Both the position numbers and the translations under genes were made by a program. The notes beneath the pieces are model-generated. The model had not been told where the DNA came from. It made no database searches and worked only from the letters and a program-made list of their open reading frames with translations. 7,446 bases of DNA from NORP181 sp047623555 (lineage in GTDB: Bacteria > Pseudomonadota > Alphaproteobacteria > Rhodobacterales > Rhodobacteraceae): assembly GCA_047623555.1 (NCBI GenBank), contig JBLHMP010000126.1, positions 1 through 7,446 on the forward strand, written 5' to 3'. Position 1 is the first letter of the stretch. The number at the start of each line of letters is the position of its first letter. Shown piece after piece: positions 1-6,400 of this stretch.

Positions 1-71
1 ATTGAACCAAACAACGTTAATTGTCGGGCAGAACCCCCTATCAAAGCGCCAGCTCGGCCAAACAGGACCCC

Positions 72-183
72 ATTGCGGACAAATCACGCTCCTGGAATGG
101 AAAAACGCCATAGACGGAAAAGCAGAGACACAAAACACGCAATCAAATGCGTTTCCACACAGCCTCGGCTGATTGCGGACAAA
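72..183. repeat. Exact 12-bp direct repeat ATTGCGGACAAA, copies 100 bp apart
   Basis: ATTGCGGACAAA occurs at 72-83 and again, identical, at 172-183, so the copies are exactly 100 bp apart. The similarity continues imperfectly: CTGGAA follows the second copy directly (184-189) and follows the first after 8 extra bases (92-97). The second copy abuts a dyad, CAGCC-TC-GGCTG, at 160-171. An exact 12-mer repeat is unlikely by chance in about 400 bp (order of 0.5%). It could be a pair of activator or repressor sites on the same helical face, or a remnant of a local duplication. The function is unknown. Confidence 0.55.
160..171. repeat. Dyad CAGCC-TC-GGCTG next to the second 12-bp repeat
   Basis: Five-base arms flank a two-base centre. 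A two-base loop is too short for an RNA hairpin, so a DNA-binding dyad is more plausible than a terminator. Its right edge is directly adjacent to the second ATTGCGGACAAA copy. A short dyad like this could be chance. Confidence 0.25.
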
Positions 184-256
184 CTGGAAACGATTGGTCG
201 CGAGCTTCAATATTGTTTTGAATGGAGGCGATGAATCCGATTTAGTCACACCGGTT

Positions 257-299
257 TTGTCTAGAAATACATGCTCATCAGCATAAAATGGCCTATAGT
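257..299 (+). promoter_or_regulatory. Weak sigma70-like promoter candidates with an embedded dyad
   Basis: TTGTCT at 257-262 resembles a -35 element. Downstream lie an A/T-rich CATAAA at 282-287 (19-bp spacer, longer than ideal) and TATAGT at 294-299, one mismatch from the -10 consensus but without a good -35 at 16-18 bp. Between them, ATGCT-CATC-AGCAT (271-284) is a dyad with 5-base arms that a regulator could use. Nothing here is decisive. Transcription starting near 300-310 would leave a leader of about 95-100 nt before the PKS. Confidence 0.2.
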
Positions 300-323
300 A
301 ACAAGAGCTAAGTTTGCTGCCTG

Positions 324-353
324 CATGACGTGACTAATTTTTACGGCGTCGTG
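324..353. repeat. Imperfect inverted repeat CATGACG-N16-CGTCGTG
   Basis: The left arm CATGACG (324-330) and right arm CGTCGTG (347-353) match as inverted repeats at 6 of 7 positions, with a G-T wobble at the seventh if read as RNA. The 16-base spacer is A/T-rich. As RNA it would make a weak stem-loop in the leader; as DNA it could be an operator. The short arms make chance a real alternative. Confidence 0.25.
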
Positions 354-378
354 AATTGAATAAATTGTGAACTGAATA
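351..378 (+). repeat. Tandem 12-bp near-repeat with 16-bp period before the PKS start
   Basis: GTGAATTGAATA (351-362) is followed by GTGAACTGAATA (367-378), identical at 11 of 12 positions and offset by 16 bp. A third GTG sits exactly one period on, at 383, but the rest of that unit has diverged. The array ends about 16 bases before the ribosome binding site. The position suits an operator that blocks transcription or a protein-binding site in the leader RNA. No known regulator motif is recognised. Confidence 0.4.
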
Positions 379-393
379 GTCGGTGTAATCGTT

Positions 394-400
394 GGACGGA
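394..400 (+). promoter_or_regulatory. Ribosome binding site of the PKS (GGACGGA)
   Basis: GGACGGA lies just before the ATG at 403. The first GGA (394-396) has a 6-base gap to the start codon, and the match to the Shine-Dalgarno consensus is only moderate. An in-frame TGA at 373-375, with no ATG, GTG or TTG codon between it and 403, makes this ATG the most upstream possible start. The ATG at 412 (Met4) is an alternative but is too far from this site. Confidence 0.5.
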
Positions 401-402
401 CC

Positions 403-3400
403 ATGAAAGCAATGCATAATTCAGCACCTTATGACGGAGACATTGCCATTGTTGGCATGTCTGTCACCGTGCCCGGTGCCCAGTCACCGGATGAATTCTG
501 GAATAACTTGCGGGGTGGTGTCGAATCCATTCGCCCGCTGGACGAGGCTGCGTTGCTTGCAGCCGGGGAACGCCCTGAGCTGATCCAGCAGGAAAACTAT
601 GTCCGGGCAGCGGCTGTGTTGGACGGTTTTGATATGTTTGACGCGGATTTCTTTGGGTTCAGCCCAAAAGAGGCCGCCATCCTGGACCCGCAACACCGCA
701 AGTTCCTAGAGGTGGCATGGGAGGCGATGGAATCCGCCGGGCATCCGCCTGAAACCATCGACGGGCCAATTGGCGTCTATGCCGGCTGTGGCATGGGCAG
801 TTATTTCTATTTCAACATCTGCTCTAATCCGGGGCTGGTCGATGATGTGGGTATGTTCCTGCTGCGCCATACCGGCAATGACAAGGATTTCATGTCCACA
901 CGGGTCAGCCATGTGTTTGACCTAAAAGGCCCAAGCATCAATTTGCAAACCGCCTGTTCGACGTCGTTGGTTGCGGTGCATTACGCCTGTCAGGCGCTGC
1001 GCAGTGGCGAATCTGCGATGGCGCTGGCCGGAGGTGTCACCATCGATATGCAACAGGGCCGTGGCTATCTGTACAAAGAGAACGAAGTGTTATCGCCGGA
1101 TGGTCATTGCCACGCCTTTGATCACCGCGCCCAAGGCACTGTGTTTGGCAGTGGGGCCGGCACGGTGGTGCTGCGCCGGCTTGAGGATGCGGTGGCGGAT
1201 GGCGATCATATCTGGGCCGTTATCAAAGGCAGTGCGGTCAACAATGATGGCGCGGCCAAGGCCGGGTATCTGGCGCCCTCGGTGGATGGTCAGGCGGCGG
1301 CAATTGAAATGGCATTGCAGGCGGCCAATGTTGCGGCGGACACGGTGGATTACGTCGAATGCCACGGCACCGGCACCTATCTGGGCGACCCGATTGAGAT
1401 TTTGGCCCTGACCGAGGCGTTTCGTCAATCGACCAAAGACAGCGAGTATTGTCGCATTGGCTCGGTGAAAACCAATATCGGCCATCTGGACACGGCCGCC
1501 GGTGTGGTTGGTTTGATCAAGACAACGCTGGCATTGCATCACAAAAAAATCCCGCCATCGCTGGGCTATGAGACACCAAACCCGGCCATTGATTTTGCCG
1601 GTAGCCCGTTCAAAGTAAACGATACTTTGCGTGACTGGACCTCGCATAAAGGCCCACGCCGGGCCGGTGTGAATGCGTTGGGCGTTGGCGGCACCAATGC
1701 CCATACGGTTCTTGAGGAAGCCCCCATGCGCAGCGCATCCGACGAGTCCGATTTTCCGTTTCATGTGCTGTGCCTGTCTGGCCGCACCAAAGCCGCGCTG
1801 GACGCCAATAGCAAAGCACTGGCGGCGCATCTGCGCGCCAACCCTGATCTGTCGTTGGCGGATGTCGCCTTTACCCTGAAAAACGGGCGGCGTGGTTTTG
1901 ACAAACGCCGGGTGCTGGTCGCCGAGTCGGCCCTGCAGGCTGCCGAGTTGTTGGAAAACGCAAATCCGCGCCGGGTGTTCAGCCATGACCGGCTGGGCGA
2001 CAGCCCCGAGGTCGTGTTCATGTTCCCCGGTGGCGGCGCGCAATATCCCGACATGGCACGCGATCTGTATGAGACCGAACCGGCGTTTGCCGAATGGATG
2101 GATCGCGGGCTGGACTATCTGCAACCCAAGTTAGATTTCGATCTGCGCGCGGTTTGGATGCCCGATGCCGCCAATAAAGACGCCGCCCGCGAAACGCTGA
2201 AAAGGCCATCGGTTCAGTTGCCGCTGATCATGATTGTTGAATACGCGCTGGCGCAGCTTTGGCTGTCCTGGGGCGTGCGCCCTGCGGCCCTTGTTGGGCA
2301 CAGCATGGGCGAGAATACTGCCGCCTGTCTGGCCGGGGTTCTGTCGTTTGAGGATTGCATCGACCTGGTGCTGCTACGTGGCCAATTGTTTGACACGGTG
2401 CCTGCGAGTGGCATGCTAAGCGTATCATTGCCGGTCGCAGAATTGCGCGATCTGATGGGCGATGATCTGGACATTGCCAGCGTCAACGCGCCGGAATTGT
2501 CAGCTGTGTCCGGGCCACAGGATGCCCTTGATACGCTCGCAAAAACGCTCACCGCCCGCGACATCGACCATCAGCGGGTACCAATTGATATTGCGGCGCA
2601 TTCCCGGATGCTCGACCCGATCCTGGCAGAGTTCGGCGCCTTCCTGCGCCAGATCAGCCTGCAAACGCCGGATATGCCGGTGATGTCAAACCGCACCGGT
2701 GTTTACCTGACCGATGAACAGGCCACTGATCCGGAGTATTGGGTTGGCCAGTTGCGCAACACGGTTATGTTCGCCGATTGCATCGCCACGTTGTCGGCTG
2801 GGCCAAAGCGGGTTTACCTTGAGGTCGGGCCTGGCAAAGCGCTCAGCTCTCTGACCCAGATGAGCGGCAGTGTCGCCCCCGCCCAGGTGTTGTCCAGCCT
2901 GCGCCATCCTGATCAGGAGATTGCCGACGACGTCTATTTTATGGGCGTGATTGGTCAGTTCTGGGCCACCGGAGTTGAGGCCGATTGGGACCAGATTTGG
3001 GGCGAGGCCAAACGCCATCGCCTACCCCTGCCGACCTATGCATTCCAGCGCAGCCGTTATTTCATCGAACCGGGCGTTCAGGCGGCGCAGGATACCGCGC
3101 CCGCACCGCTGATGCGCAACGACGATATCACCGCTTGGGGCTACCGAGCGGCATGGCGGCCCCGGTTTGCCGACTGTGATGTCGATGTTGAGTTTGATCT
3201 GGATGCGGCCACAGCGCAAAACTGGCTGATCTTTGAGGATGATGCCGGTATTGCCGCCGCTTTATGTGCGCGTTTGATCGCGGCAGGTCACAACGTTTCG
3301 CGTGTAACCCCCGGTGACACCTACGCAAAACTGCCCGACGACCGCTATATTCTGTCGCCAGAACAGGGGCGCGCCGGATATGATAGCCTGTTGGCGGACC

Positions 3401-6400
3401 TCACCGATTCAGGCCGCAGCCCGGCGCGGATCGGCCATTTCTGGTTGCTTACGGACCACGAAGGTTTTCGCCCCGGCAGCAGTTTTTTTGACCGCAATCT
3501 AGAGCAGGGCTTCTTTAGCCTGATGGCATTATCACAAGCATTGGGCGCTGGGGATTTGGCCGATCCAGTGCATGTCACTGTGGTGACAAACGGCGCGGCG
3601 CAGCATCGCGATGAACCGCTGCCCTATCCCGAAAAGGCGATAATTTCCGGCCCTGCCGGTGTGGTTCCGCACGAAATGCCCGGGCTGAGTTTTTCAACGT
3701 TGGATATCGAGCTGCCACAACGGGCCAAGGCCAAGGGCGTAATGGCGCGCCTGCGGGGCAACACGAATGGCGACGATCTGGCCAGTGAGACCCTGACCAA
3801 TCACCTCCTCGAAGAGCTGTTGGCCGAGCCTGCCAACACCGTTGCCGCATGGCGCGGCGAGCGGCGTTATGAACAAAACTATAGGCAGGTTGATCTGCCC
3901 GACACTGGCGACACCCCGGCCTATGTCGCGGGTGGCACCTATTTGATTACCGGTGGGTTTGGCGGCATAGGATTGGCCGTCGCCGCCGATCTTTTGCAAA
4001 ACTTCAACGCCAATGTGGTGCTGCTGACCCGCAGCGCCGCCGAGCCAACGCCACGCCGCACCCAAATCGTGCAAAAGCTTAAAACGCTGGGCGGCACTGT
4101 CATGGTTGCCACGGCGGACGTCTGTAATGGCGACCAGATGGCCAAGGCTGTGGCCGCAACCAAACAGCGCTTTGGCGCGTTGAACGGTGTGATCCATGCC
4201 GCCGGTGCAATCAATGATGCGCCAATGTTGGGTAAATCGGTCGCTGATGTGCAGCAGGTCTTTGCCCCGAAAATCAACGGCTTGCGGGTGTTGGATTCGC
4301 TGTTCCCGGATGGCGAACTTGACCTGTTGGTGCTGTTCTCATCCTCGTCCACGGTGACGCGGCCGGCCGGTCAGATCGACTATGTCGCGGCCAATGAATA
4401 TCTGAACGCCTATGCCAAATCGCGCAAAGGCGATGCCACCCGGGTGTGCGCAATAAATTGGGGCGTTTGGAGCGACGTTGGCATGGCCGCAGATGCCATG
4501 GACGCCCGCCAGGGCGGCCAGAATGACGACACAGACACCGCCATGCCGTTGTTGCAAAAGGCCGGATTTGACGCGCAGGGCAACCGCATTTTCCACGCCT
4601 CGTATTCGGCAGGGTCCGATTGGGTTTTGGATGAACACCGCACCGCGTCAGGTCAGGCCTTGCTGCCCGGCACCGGGTTTGCCGAACTGGCCGCCGAAGC
4701 ATTAAAAGCGCATGGTGTTGAAACGTCGTTTGATATCTGCGACCTCTATTTCTTTCGCCCGCTGCATGTGGACGATGGTAAAACCAAGGACGTCATTGTC
4801 CGGCTGGAAACCACGCCCGAGGGCTATGCCTTTACCGTTCACAGCGCCGTCAGCGTGTCGGGCATGCCCGGTTATCAATTGAACGCGCAGGCCAATTTGG
4901 TGCTGCTGCCGCAATCTGGCGAACCTCAGGACCAATTGGACATCGACGCCATCCGAGCCCGGTGCCCCAAGGTTGAAACCGCTGGTGCCGAGCGGCTGAA
5001 AAGCCCGCAAGAGGCGCATCTGGCCTTTGGTCCGCGCTGGCATGTGCTGACCCAAACCGCGATGGGCAAGGGCGAAGGGCTGGCAAACCTCACCCTACCA
5101 ACCGCATTCCGCGATGATCTGGCGGACGGTTACATCCTGCACCCGGGACTGTTTGATCTGGCGACCGGCTGGGCAATGCCGCTGATTAATGGCTATGAGG
5201 GCCGTCACCTTTGGGTGCCTATGTCCTATAAATCCATCCGCGTTTATGGCGCCCTACCCGCAGAAATTCGCAGTTGGGTGCGCCTATTGCCCGATACCCC
5301 CGATGGGTTTGCGACGTTTGACATCACGCTAACCACGCCAGAAGGCCGCGTCTGCGTCGACATCCACGGCTTTCAGATGAAGCGCATGACCGAGGCACTG
5401 AATTTCGCAGACCCTGACAGGCTCGACGCGGATGCGGCGCAGCTTGGGCTGCCCACAGCCAATTCGGCCGCGCTCTCAGCCGAGGAACAGCGGCTGTTTC
5501 ACAACATCTCGCAGGGTATTTCTGCCGATCAAGGCCCCGATGCATTGCGCCGTGCCTTGGCATTGGGCGAGGCGCAGGTGATTGTGTCATCGCTTGATCT
5601 AAACGGGTTGATTGCCCAGACCAATCACGTGACAGCGCCGACATCGGATGCCGGGCAGTCCTTTGACCGTCCCGACCTTGAGAGCGATTATCTGGCACCG
5701 CGCAATGACATCGAACAGACGCTTGCCGGGTTCTGGCAAAACCTGCTGGGGGTCAGTCAGGTTGGCGTTGATGACAGCTTTTTCGACCTTGGCGGCCATT
5801 CGCTGATCGCTGTGCGGTTGTTTGCACAGATCAGCCGCGCCTATGACGTGGAATTCCCGATTTCGGTGCTGTTTGAGGCCCCAACAGTTGCCAAATGCGC
5901 CGAGCTGATAGCGGCGCGGACCGGGATTGTGGCGGGCAACGCGACCGAGCCGAAAGAGCCAGCCAAAATCCACAGCTATCTGGTGACGTTGCATCACGGA
6001 TCTGGAAGCACCAAAACGCCGTTTTTCCTGGTGGCAGGGATGTTTGGCAATGTGCTGAACCTGCGCCATTTGGCGTTGATGCTCGGGCAGGATCGCCCGG
6101 TATATGGTTTGCAGGCGCGCGGGTTGATTGGCGATGATGAGCCGCACCAAACGATCGAGGCCGCCGCCGCCGGATATATAGTCGAATTGCGCAGCGTTCA
6201 GCCCCATGGCCCCTATCTGCTTGGTGGATTCTCCGGCGGTGGGGTGACGGCCTATGAAATGGTGCGCCAGCTCGAAGCCGACGGAGAACAGGTGGCATTA
6301 CTGGCGATGCTGGACACGCCTTTGCCGGTACGCCCCGCCCTTAGAAAACAGGACAAAGCGCTGATTAAGCTGCATGAATTGCGCAGCAAAGGGTTTTCCT

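Larger units (their letters stand above)
1..402. other. Non-coding leader region upstream of the PKS
   Basis: This stretch is visibly richer in A and T than the coding DNA that follows. Frame 1 on the + strand is open from the window edge to a TGA at 232-234, but the translation is a basic, low-information peptide resembling no family I know, and its only ATG (97) has no properly spaced Shine-Dalgarno sequence. The minus strand has frequent stops. I see no rho-independent terminator and no tRNA. The region contains a long-range exact direct repeat, several dyads and a tandem near-repeat next to the start codon, all listed separately. It is best read as the promoter and regulatory region of the PKS operon. 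The end of an upstream gene at the extreme left edge cannot be excluded. Confidence 0.65.

Noticed and set aside
1..234. Frame 1 open from the window edge to a TGA at 232-234, with an internal ATG at 97 (45 codons)
   Set aside because: The peptide is basic and low in recognisable structure, the ATG lacks a spaced Shine-Dalgarno sequence, and both copies of the 12-bp repeat fall within it. It could be the tail of an upstream gene, but nothing supports that.
331..389. Possible -35/-10 pair close to the start codon (TTGAAT 356-361 and TGTAAT 384-389)
   Set aside because: The spacer is 22 bases and the -10 would sit only 13 bases before the ATG, leaving almost no leader and overlapping the ribosome binding site.
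1..402. lux-box, CtrA site or riboswitch in the leader
   Set aside because: No 18-20 bp lux-type palindrome was found, only one TTAA half-site (17-20), and no conserved riboswitch core was recognised.
1090..2124. Long minus-strand open frame of 344 codons inside the KS-AT region
   Set aside because: It lies entirely antisense to well-conserved KS and AT coding sequence, and its translation shows no recognisable motif. Long antisense frames are common opposite GC-rich genes with strong third-position bias.
4324..4383. Run of four serines at the KR active site suspected of being a damaged motif
   Set aside because: Ser1314 keeps the normal 13-residue spacing to Tyr1327, and Asn1331 and Lys1290 are in place, so the active site is intact.
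5599..6207. Minus-strand open frame of 202 codons across the ACP-TE region
   Set aside because: It is antisense to the carrier site and the start of the TE, and has no family resemblance or ribosome binding site that would support it.
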